A DNA stretch of 11,396 nucleotides, taken from a bacterium (lineage in GTDB: Bacteria > Chlamydiota > Chlamydiia > Chlamydiales > SM23-39). Location: assembly GCA_021818045.1 (NCBI GenBank), contig JAKAFF010000024.1:1-11396 (forward strand). The letters are read 5' to 3'. Within the stretch, counting starts at the first letter, position 1. Every line of letters begins with the position of its first letter. The notes under the pieces were generated by a model, which did not search any database, was not told where the DNA came from, and saw only the letters and a list, made by a program, of their open reading frames with translations. Shown here in pieces: positions 1 through 5,570 of the stretch. Both the position numbers and the translations under genes were made by a program.

Positions 1-81
1 GAGTCGATTTTAGGTCAAACCTTGAGAAGCCGCGTGAGGGATAAATTCAGAGCAATTGGAGCTTCCGCGACCAACTTTTGA
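1..81 (+). CDS. possible 3' end of an upstream gene (partial)
   Basis: Frame 1 is open from the window edge to a TGA at 79-81 and would encode 26 residues ending in ...FRAIGASATNF. The other two forward frames stop early. The peptide is mixed basic/hydrophobic and not recognisable. The stop codon lies inside the dispersed repeat arm beginning at 71, the same situation as at the 3' end of the RING-like gene. With so little sequence this could be chance openness. Confidence 0.35.
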   Translation, partial: ESILGQTLRSRVRDKFRAIGASATNF

Positions 82-96
82 ATTCACTTGGGTATA
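71..96 (-). repeat. dispersed repeat arm, copy R1 (degenerate)
   Basis: CCAACTTTTGAATTCACTTG followed by GGTATA matches the reverse-oriented consensus seen at 1886-1920 and 2881-2915 at 23 of 26 positions. It lacks the outer GCCGAAAAT part. The A/T-rich TATA end faces the RING-like gene, opposite in orientation to copy R2 at the other end of that gene. Confidence 0.75.
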
Positions 97-102
97 TAGA
101 TA

Positions 103-131
103 TTGACTAGAATCATTTTTAACAATAAAAT
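103..131 (+). promoter_or_regulatory. candidate sigma70-type promoter of the RING-like gene
   Basis: TTGACT at 103-108 (5/6 match to TTGACA), a 17-nt spacer and TAAAAT at 126-131 (5/6 match to TATAAT). This predicts a start near 138 and a leader of about 40 nt with AAGGA at 164-168, nine bases before the ATG. The -35 box begins just downstream of repeat copy R1. Confidence 0.5.
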
Positions 132-177
132 ACACGTTCGATTTTGCGTATAAAGATTGATATAAGGACATATACTG

Positions 178-1845
178 ATGGGTATTGGAGTATCACCAAT
201 TAGATCTTCGATAAATTCTGAGGATAGCAAACTCTGTGATGTTTGTTATTCAGGAGAAGGCCCCCTGATAACATTGGAAGGAAATGGCCATCATGAAAAT
301 TGTCAACCTCTTCTTCATTTTTTTTGCATGCAAAATTACTACGCAAATCCAAACACCACTCGAGATTGTTTACTTTGCAGAGGAAGGGTGACTCATTTTA
401 CTGTTGAAGGGCTGTCCAAACCTATTCCGCACCAGCATCACTCTTTGCCAGAAGTGTTGTCCATAGTAGAGGAAGGGGATTTACAATGTTTCACGGATAA
501 ATGGATAGCCTCTGCCCACTTAGATCAAGCCTTTATTGAAGCGTTAAAAAGGGGACGTGTTGAGGTGGCCCAATTTTTGCTAGGACATATAGTTCCTGAA
601 GCGCGTGGCGAGTGGGGATATTCGAAAATCTATGGTACATGTCCTGTTATACAACAGTCCTTGATGATGCCGTTACCCAACTACAGCCGTCCTACAATTT
701 GCCAAGATGCAAATGTAAACGCAAAGAGTTTACAGACAGGACTTTTGTTCTGGGATTTTTTTTGTAATCATCAAATCTTTGATGAGGCGAACAAACAATG
801 GATGCAGATGCATCTTTTGGCGTCAGCTTTACGATTAGGTTGCGATGAAATGGCTAGATCTATTTTCGAAAGATCTCCCCTATCTGATGATTATATCGAT
901 GGGCTTTTTCGATTTCCGGTTATCGCCGACATAAGCGAAAGAGTGTTCGAAATTTTACCCGAACTTAAACCTAGAAGATCTCGCGGAAATTTCGACAACC
1001 TTTTTCTGCAGAGATTTAACGCGGGCACACAAGAAAATCCCGCACGCCAAGAGACATGCATTCTTATGATAGCTGCCTATATAGCCTGGCTTGATGTGCC
1101 ATACGAGGTCATGTTAAATTGTTTAAATACATATAGCCCTTCAGATCAAGAAGAGGCTCTTATCGCATTCAGTGTGCCGTTTGCTTCACTACCAAAATTT
1201 CAACGCCTTGTCCAGAGCATCTGTAATACGGAAGAAGATTTGATAAGGATGTGGTACAGAATAATTGATTATACATTCAGTACGATTGAAACCTCAGCAG
1301 AGGGCGATAGACATATGGGATATCTAAACTCCATAACATACCTTAATTCATTATGTCTTGTATTGCGAGAACCTCTGATCGAGTTTTGGGTTCGCAGAAC
1401 AATTGAGAAGCACCGAGAGCAATTTCGTGGCGATCTATCCCAAATAAGATTTGGCGAGACGCCCGTCAAAGATCTTCCAGTAGAAAGAGATAGGCTGGAG
1501 AGATTAGTTAACAACTGCAAGAAACTTTTCTCGCTGGGAGTGGAAATAGCTCTTGCAAAAGGGTGGGACGCAGAATTTGTTCGTTTGACGGACAACCACC
1601 CTAATCAGCGCTCAGAAGCTATGCAATTAGCTTTAAGGCTTCATCGACCTGATGTTGTTGAACGCATGTTACGGCCTGGTGAGCGATGTGGCGCTATTAG
1701 GAGCGCAATATCAATGGGATATTATCAAGATGCGGGGAAAATAGTATTAAATGGAGTGGGACGAGTGCCATGGCGGGCAGCGGCAATTGCAGTGTCCTGT
1801 GCGGCAATTGGATCCTTTTTAAGGAATAATCTTATACACAAATGA
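178..1845 (+). CDS. RING-like, helical-repeat protein with C-terminal membrane segment (candidate host-directed effector)
   Basis: 555 residues. The N-terminus has a zinc-finger-like cluster: C20-x2-C23, then H38/H39, C42, H47-x2-C50 and C64-x2-C67-R. It resembles a RING-H2/RING-CH finger, but ligand spacing between the two pairs is irregular. Degenerate helical hairpins follow, reminiscent of ankyrin or HEAT repeats, at about 118-136 (AFIEALKRGRVEVAQFLL), 213-232, 481-498 and 505-524. Residues 531-548 form one hydrophobic segment close to the C-terminus, suggesting tail anchoring. No signal peptide is seen. AAGGA at 164-168 supports the ATG. RING, U-box and F-box proteins are known in amoeba-associated chlamydiae as presumed ubiquitin-system effectors; E3 activity here is inference. 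The last codons and stop lie inside repeat arm R2. Base composition looks more A/T-rich than the core genes downstream. The overall protein is not one I recognise. Confidence 0.8.
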   Translation: MGIGVSPIRSSINSEDSKLCDVCYSGEGPLITLEGNGHHENCQPLLHFFCMQNYYANPNTTRDCLLCRGRVTHFTVEGLSKPIPHQHHSLPEVLSIVEEGDLQCFTDKWIASAHLDQAFIEALKRGRVEVAQFLLGHIVPEARGEWGYSKIYGTCPVIQQSLMMPLPNYSRPTICQDANVNAKSLQTGLLFWDFFCNHQIFDEANKQWMQMHLLASALRLGCDEMARSIFERSPLSDDYIDGLFRFPVIADISERVFEILPELKPRRSRGNFDNLFLQRFNAGTQENPARQETCILMIAAYIAWLDVPYEVMLNCLNTYSPSDQEEALIAFSVPFASLPKFQRLVQSICNTEEDLIRMWYRIIDYTFSTIETSAEGDRHMGYLNSITYLNSLCLVLREPLIEFWVRRTIEKHREQFRGDLSQIRFGETPVKDLPVERDRLERLVNNCKKLFSLGVEIALAKGWDAEFVRLTDNHPNQRSEAMQLALRLHRPDVVERMLRPGERCGAIRSAISMGYYQDAGKIVLNGVGRVPWRAAAIAVSCAAIGSFLRNNLIHK

Positions 1846-1920
1846 GTTCAACAGTTGAATTTTCGGCTGTGCCAGCTTTCGCGTTGCTGAAAATCCAACT
1901 TTTGAACTCATTTGTGTATA
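1833..1920. repeat. 88-nt near-perfect palindrome built of repeat arms R2 (+) and R3 (-); possible bidirectional terminator
   Basis: Arm 1833-1867 (TATACACAAATGAGTTC...) and arm 1886-1920 (...GAACTCATTTGTGTATA) are inverted copies matching at 32 of 35 positions, separated by 18 nt. RNA from either strand would fold into a long hairpin. It lies between two convergent genes, so a termination role in both directions is plausible, although there is no classical trailing U-run. Arm sequence recurs at 71, 2881 and 2984, so this is a dispersed element rather than a unique terminator. Confidence 0.85.
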
Positions 1921-1974
1921 CCGAAACGACCTGAAGCATCGATTTTTCACTGCATCGGTAACGCCTCAAAATTT

Positions 1975-2760
1975 TTACGCAGATTTTCGACGCAAGACTA
2001 TATCTGCTCGTTTCCAGAGTTCGTAAGCTGCTTGAGCATCAGCCTTATTTTTGCGTGTCTTGCTATCCTCCAATCGCTTTTGAGCGGCCTGCAAGGCCGC
2101 CTGCCGGCGTTGTGTCTCTTCTTGTAGCTCCAAGACAGTGCGTCTGATCAAACGAGTGACATCTTGGCGCTCCTCCCGCACCTGAGTTACTCGGGAACGC
2201 CACTCATTGACTTGCATTGATTTGCGATAGCCCAGGATAGCTCCCACAACACCTCCCCAAAAGGCTGCTCGTACCGTGATGGCGTCGACTTTCACCGACC
2301 TACGGCTCCATTCCGCATCCAGCGCTGCATCGGTTTTCATCCTCTTGCGCAAGAGGTTGAGGTCATCGGCTGGAGCGCGGTCTATTTCGTCTGGCCCTCC
2401 ACAACGAAAAAGGCTCCTAATACAAAATGCAAGTGGAAAACTGACAACAGAGACCGCTCCCGTAGAGACTAACACTGCCTGCGCTGTCCCAGAAACGGCT
2501 TGCGCGATACCCAACAATCCACCGCCCACGGCTGTCCCGACTGCGCACCATGTAAAATCCCTTAGATATGGGTGTCTGGCACTCCAACTTTGGGGCTCAG
2601 CATGAGGATGCAGCTTTTGCAATTCTTGCGCAAAAAGGGTCATAACGAGATTGACAGTGAGCTGTGGCAGGGGCTTCGAGGGGGCAGCGGCAGCGCCCTC
2701 GGACACAGCATAGGCATTTGCAACTGCCCCAAGAGTAGAACTTCTAGACGGACTCGCCAT
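1975..2760 (-). CDS. Inc-like membrane protein with bilobed hydrophobic hairpin and coiled-coil tail
   Basis: 261 residues from the ATG at 2760. That start is preferred over the GTG at 2772 because GAGG sits six bases upstream of the ATG. The N-terminus (1-30) is rich in Ser and Ala. Residues 69-89 and 95-114 are two hydrophobic helices separated by a five-residue turn, the bilobed arrangement typical of chlamydial inclusion membrane (Inc) proteins. A third, shorter hydrophobic stretch spans 161-178. Residues 180-250 are rich in E, Q, R and K and likely form a coiled coil. There is no cleavable signal peptide, as expected for a type III secretion substrate. The exact family is not recognised, and Inc membership is inferred from architecture only. 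The gene is convergent with the RING-like gene and separated from it by the repeat palindrome. It appears more G+C-rich than that neighbour. Confidence 0.75.
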   Translation of the reverse strand: MASPSRSSTLGAVANAYAVSEGAAAAPSKPLPQLTVNLVMTLFAQELQKLHPHAEPQSWSARHPYLRDFTWCAVGTAVGGGLLGIAQAVSGTAQAVLVSTGAVSVVSFPLAFCIRSLFRCGGPDEIDRAPADDLNLLRKRMKTDAALDAEWSRRSVKVDAITVRAAFWGGVVGAILGYRKSMQVNEWRSRVTQVREERQDVTRLIRRTVLELQEETQRRQAALQAAQKRLEDSKTRKNKADAQAAYELWKRADIVLRRKSA

Positions 2761-2795
2761 ACAACACCTCACACAAGTTGATTTTCCAAAAACAA

Positions 2796-2827
2796 TTTAT
2801 AGATACAAGATGTTTAAATCGACACAA
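2796..2827 (-). promoter_or_regulatory. weak candidate promoter of the Inc-like gene
   Basis: On the minus strand TATAAA lies at 2801-2796, about 35 nt upstream of the ATG at 2760. The best -35 candidate, TTGTGT at 2827-2822, is 20 nt away, which is too long for a good sigma70 promoter. The -10 is reasonable and the -35 is doubtful. Confidence 0.3.
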
Positions 2828-2915
2828 ATCTGTGTCTGCAAGACCAAACAGGATTTGTATAATTGCGCCGCTTTGGCGCAGCCGAAAATCCAACTTTTGA
2901 ACTCATTTGTGTATA
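2818..2915 (-). repeat. second copy of the palindromic element: intact arm R4 with apical hairpin and degenerate opposite arm
   Basis: Positions 2881-2915 are an intact arm differing from R3 (1886-1920) at one base. Just before it TGCGCC (2864-2869), a five-base loop and GGCGCA (2875-2880) form a perfect six-pair hairpin, corresponding to the loop region of the 1833-1920 palindrome. Upstream, GACACAAAT (2821-2829) and GGATTT (2851-2856) look like remains of the other arm, with extra bases inserted. The intact arm is certain; the degenerate arm is interpretation. Confidence 0.7.
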
Positions 2916-2983
2916 TGGTCGCAAGCAAGCAGCAGACACCTTGAGCGTCGTCCCTTGTTGAACAACGCCTTGGCATGGTACAG

Positions 2984-3016
2984 TATACACAAATGAATTC
3001 AAAAGTTGGATGTTCG
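2984..3016 (+). repeat. dispersed repeat arm, copy R5
   Basis: TATACACAAATGAATTCAAA followed by AGTTGGATGTTCG matches the forward consensus at about 31 of 33 positions. Together with R4 it bounds a 68-nt unique stretch (2916-2983), giving a 136-nt structure with inverted ends, similar in form to a miniature inverted-repeat element. Its outer end runs into the A-rich Shine-Dalgarno region of the glycosyltransferase gene, and no better promoter for that gene was found nearby. Confidence 0.8.
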
Positions 3017-3031
3017 AAAAAGGTCTAGTGG

Positions 3032-3865
3032 ATGAAAATAGCGGTTGTGTGCGCCAATGGCATCGGCGACGCCCTCATCATGCTCATCGCCTCATATCAC
3101 CTAAAAAAACACGGCTATGATGTCACTACCGCCTCCCCTCATCGATTCGGCAATTGGTTGCCGCAATGCCAATTCGCAGAGCCCCATGACGCAGACCTCA
3201 TCTTTTTGCAACACGATAACACGAAACAATCTCAAATTCTCCATGACCAAAATAAGCCCGTCTTCACATTTTACGGCCAGCACCTCGCATCTAAACACGG
3301 CCCCTTAAGACAAGGCTTGGACTACGTCTGCAATCCCTCTTGGTCCATGGTCGATAATGTCATTGCCTCTTTGCAAGCCCTCTTCCATATCCAAGCCACC
3401 CCAGAAAATGGCCTCCTCCCCCCCGCCGGCCTCGTCCACCGCAGATACCCAAAGCGGGTCGCCATCCACACGGGCAGCGCCCAAATGGAAAAAAATTGGC
3501 CTACACCCAAATTTCTCGCCGTCGTACGCTTTCTCGAAAAACAGGACCTTCAACCCCACATCATCCCCCTCTTCCCCTCCATCGAAGAGTTGTGCTCCTT
3601 CATCTACGAATCGGGCTACTTCATCGGCAACGACTCCGGCCCCGGCCACATCGCCTCCTACCTCCAAATCCCCTCCCTCATCATCGCCAAATCCCATAAA
3701 CAAATGCGCCTTTGGCGCCCAGGATGGAAAAGCGCCACCATCCTCACCCCCCCCCACTGGATCCCCAACTGGAAAGGTTCCCGACTGCGCGAAAAATATT
3801 GGAAGCAATTAGTCACAATAAATAAAGTTATAAAGACATTAAAATGCAACGTTTTATGCAACTAA
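3032..3865 (+). CDS. GT9-family (heptosyltransferase-like) glycosyltransferase
   Basis: 277 residues with the landmarks of glycosyltransferase family 9, which includes the ADP-heptose:LPS heptosyltransferases WaaC/WaaF. These are an N-terminal Rossmann start with GIGD at 10-13, HTGSAQMEKNWP at 146-157 (family form HPGSGGxxKxWP) and GNDSGPGHIAS at 199-209, the nucleotide-sugar-binding signature. It is shorter than typical heptosyltransferases (about 320-350 residues), mostly in the N-terminal half, but both core motifs are intact. A role in LPS or another envelope glycan is likely; the acceptor sugar cannot be told. AAAGG at 3018-3022, nine bases before the ATG, is the ribosome-binding site and directly abuts repeat arm R5. 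A run of nine C lies in the coding sequence at 3747-3755 (around codons 239-242), a possible slippage site. Confidence 0.85.
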   Translation: MKIAVVCANGIGDALIMLIASYHLKKHGYDVTTASPHRFGNWLPQCQFAEPHDADLIFLQHDNTKQSQILHDQNKPVFTFYGQHLASKHGPLRQGLDYVCNPSWSMVDNVIASLQALFHIQATPENGLLPPAGLVHRRYPKRVAIHTGSAQMEKNWPTPKFLAVVRFLEKQDLQPHIIPLFPSIEELCSFIYESGYFIGNDSGPGHIASYLQIPSLIIAKSHKQMRLWRPGWKSATILTPPHWIPNWKGSRLREKYWKQLVTINKVIKTLKCNVLCN

Positions 3866-3869
3866 GTGA

Positions 3870-3889
3870 AATAAATTGATCGATTTATT
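3870..3889. promoter_or_regulatory. 20-nt A/T-rich palindrome between the GT9 gene and the small basic gene
   Basis: AATAAATTGATCGATTTATT is self-complementary at 9 of 10 pairs around its centre. It begins five bases after the GT9 stop codon. Without a loop it is more like an operator site than a terminator hairpin. Function is unknown. Confidence 0.4.
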
Positions 3890-3911
3890 ACAATTAACTT
3901 AGGCGGTGTGT

Positions 3912-4211
3912 ATGAAAGACCTTCCCCATCACATGAAAAAACTCAATAAACGGATTCTTCGCTCTGTCCGTCGCGACGAGAGTTTAGAAGAGGAGATGCC
4001 CGATATCCCCACATGGCCCGTCACCAAAAAAGAGGCGCGCAAAAAAGCTAAATTGCAGATGCGCGAGGAGACGTTAGCTCACATCCCTGCAAAACCCTCT
4101 TCCGAAGAGCGCAACCGCACCATGCAAAAAGGGCGGGTACCGGTCTTCGATCGCCAAAATGCACCCCCAAAACATGCGCGGCCGACAAAGAAAAAAACGC
4201 CAAGAATTTGA
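3912..4211 (+). CDS. small basic protein of unknown function
   Basis: 99 residues from the ATG at 3912. The in-frame GTG two codons upstream is less likely because TAGGCGG at 3900-3906 lies at good Shine-Dalgarno distance from the ATG. The product is strongly basic, with many Lys and Arg throughout and an acidic patch (ESLEEEMPD) near residues 24-32. The C-terminus is a K/R/P tail (PPKHARPTKKKTPRI). There is no membrane segment, signal peptide or cysteine. It is probably soluble and possibly binds nucleic acid, but composition is the only support and it lacks the repetitive Lys-Ala pattern of histone H1-like Hc proteins. It ends 22 nt before the LpxG-like gene, and its 3' end carries the putative promoter region of that gene. 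I do not recognise the family. Confidence 0.65.
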   Translation: MKDLPHHMKKLNKRILRSVRRDESLEEEMPDIPTWPVTKKEARKKAKLQMREETLAHIPAKPSSEERNRTMQKGRVPVFDRQNAPPKHARPTKKKTPRI

Positions 4212-4216
4212 TCGAG

Positions 4217-4225
4217 TGGTATAAT
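4217..4225 (+). promoter_or_regulatory. extended -10 promoter immediately before the LpxG-like gene
   Basis: TGGTATAAT is a perfect extended -10 (TGn plus TATAAT), ending eight bases before the ATG at 4234. With usual spacing transcription would start around 4232, giving an almost leaderless mRNA. No Shine-Dalgarno lies in the eight intervening bases. No convincing -35 is present, as is common for extended -10 promoters. Confidence 0.55.
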
Positions 4226-4233
4226 GCTTCGCC

Positions 4234-5097
4234 ATGCGCATTGCCCAACTTTCAGATTTGCATTTTGCACGCTTTAGCAAAAACCCTTTACAGTGGTTTT
4301 CTAAAAGATTTTTTGGGCAGTTGAATTGGCTTTTTTCTCGTAGGCAACATTTTGGCAAAGAGCTGCTGATCCCGCTGCCCGCCCTATTTCAGAAGCTAGG
4401 GGTCGATCTCGTGCTTTTGGGAGGCGATTTTACAACCACCTCTTTACTCAACGAGTACGAGGAGGCGCGCCAATTTGCAAGCTCTTTAAAAAACCCTTGG
4501 CTCTCGATCCCGGGGAACCACGATCACTACACGTATCGCAGCAAACGCCAAAATCATTTTTATCGCTATTTTACAAATCCACCTCCTCAAAATAGCCCTT
4601 TTGGTGCAATGTCGCTGAAAGAGCACGGCATCGAAGTGCACTCCATTGCTCCCAATTGGTGGGTTGTTGCGCTGGATACGTGCATTGCAACACCTCCCCA
4701 CTCCTCTCAAGGCCTTTTTTCAGCATCTCTCGAAGGGCGCTTGGAAGCCGTGTTGCAACAGATGCCGCAAAACGCCTCAGTGATCCTCTTCAATCACTAC
4801 CCCTTCTTTCAAAACGATGAACTCCGCCACACCTTGCAACGAGGCGATGCTCTGCAAAAACAAATCAAAAGCCACCCTTGCATCCGGCTCTATCTACACG
4901 GCCATACCCACCGCCAAACGGTGGCCAATTTGCAACCGAATAACCTTCCTATCCTCCTCGATAGCGGCAGCTGCACGCATCGAACACAAGGCTCCTGGAA
5001 TCTCATCGAGATCTCCGGCCAAAAATGCGCTGTTACGCGCTATCGCTTTTGCAATGAATGGACGCCTGTCTTGTCTGAGGAGTTTTCATGGACGTAG
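4234..5097 (+). CDS. lpxG: YaeI/LpxG-type metallophosphoesterase, probable UDP-2,3-diacylglucosamine hydrolase
   Basis: 287 residues with a complete calcineurin-like metallophosphoesterase motif set: D8-x-H10 (SDLH), GGD at 63-65, GNHDH at 94-98, NHYP at 187-190 and HGHTH at 222-226. These ligands bind the two catalytic metals. In Chlamydia the YaeI-like protein is LpxG, which replaces LpxH/LpxI in lipid A synthesis by hydrolysing UDP-2,3-diacylglucosamine to lipid X and UMP. The assignment here rests on this type and the presumed chlamydial origin; other metallophosphoesterases share the motifs. A basic/aromatic insertion after the first motif (residues 16-38, e.g. WFSKRFFGQLNWLF) could contact the membrane, fitting a lipid substrate. 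The ATG start is well fixed because the first ligand is residue 8. Its last ten bases overlap the YkgJ-type gene, implying cotranscription. Confidence 0.8.
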   Translation: MRIAQLSDLHFARFSKNPLQWFSKRFFGQLNWLFSRRQHFGKELLIPLPALFQKLGVDLVLLGGDFTTTSLLNEYEEARQFASSLKNPWLSIPGNHDHYTYRSKRQNHFYRYFTNPPPQNSPFGAMSLKEHGIEVHSIAPNWWVVALDTCIATPPHSSQGLFSASLEGRLEAVLQQMPQNASVILFNHYPFFQNDELRHTLQRGDALQKQIKSHPCIRLYLHGHTHRQTVANLQPNNLPILLDSGSCTHRTQGSWNLIEISGQKCAVTRYRFCNEWTPVLSEEFSWT

Positions 5098-5540
5098 AAA
5101 CGCCTCCTTGGTTTGAACAAGGGCTCCGATTTAAATGTACAGGCTGCGGCAAGTGTTGCACCGGCTCTCCAGGCTACGTTTTTCTCTCTCAACAAGACCT
5201 TGCGCAGTTATCGCATCACTTCAATCTGTTGCCCGAGCAATTTTTGCGCAAATACGCCCGGCTCGTCGATGGACAATACGCCCTTTTAGAAAGGCCGCAT
5301 AATTATGATTGCGTATTTCTCGAAAACAACCAATGCACAGTCTATGAAAGCCGCCCTATCCAATGCCACACGTTTCCTTGGTGGATCCATCACTTGCGCA
5401 AAAGCGAAGATTGGGAGGAGGCGGCTTTGCGTTGCGAAGGGATCAACCATCCCGATGCACCCCTTGTGCCATCCACCCACATCCAAGAGCAATGCATGAC
5501 CTACCTCGACAGCCTGCTCGATCAAAATTTTGACTTGTAA
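5088..5540 (+). CDS. YkgJ-family cysteine-cluster protein
   Basis: 150 residues with the signature of the YkgJ/CxxCxxCC family (formerly UPF0153): C17-x2-C20-x2-C23-C24, then C75, C83 and C93 in the order typical of the family (DCVFLENNQCTVYESRPIQC) and C116. The cysteines are thought to bind zinc or an iron-sulfur centre; biochemical function is not established. No membrane segment or signal peptide is seen. The gene starts ten bases before the end of the LpxG-like gene, and TGAGGAG at 5076-5082, five bases before the ATG, is a strong Shine-Dalgarno. It is therefore read from the lpxG mRNA, probably by translational coupling. The next gene, the hexomutase, begins 30 nt later with its own promoter candidate. 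Confidence 0.85.
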   Translation: MDVETPPWFEQGLRFKCTGCGKCCTGSPGYVFLSQQDLAQLSHHFNLLPEQFLRKYARLVDGQYALLERPHNYDCVFLENNQCTVYESRPIQCHTFPWWIHHLRKSEDWEEAALRCEGINHPDAPLVPSTHIQEQCMTYLDSLLDQNFDL

Positions 5541-5564
5541 GACACTATCCACAACTGCAATAAT
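5535..5564 (+). promoter_or_regulatory. candidate promoter of the phosphohexomutase gene, leaderless spacing
   Basis: TTGTAA at 5535-5540 (overlapping the ykgJ-type stop codon), an 18-nt spacer, and AATAAT at 5559-5564 preceded by TGC (extended -10). The hexamer ends exactly six bases before the ATG at 5571, so the predicted +1 is the A of the start codon. No Shine-Dalgarno precedes this ATG. Confidence 0.45.
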
Positions 5565-5570
5565 GCACTT

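Noticed and set aside
1912..2127. 71-codon plus-strand open frame starting in the repeat palindrome
   Set aside because: It begins in repeat arm R3, lacks a Shine-Dalgarno, and lies antisense to the well-supported Inc-like gene.
2761..2772. GTG start for the Inc-like gene
   Set aside because: The GAGG preceding the ATG at 2760 overlaps this GTG and is correctly spaced only for the ATG.
3305..3808. 167-codon open frame on the minus strand within the GT9 gene
   Set aside because: It is Gly/Asp/Glu-rich antisense of a C-rich coding region, has no ribosome-binding site, and the plus-strand frame carries clear GT9 motifs.
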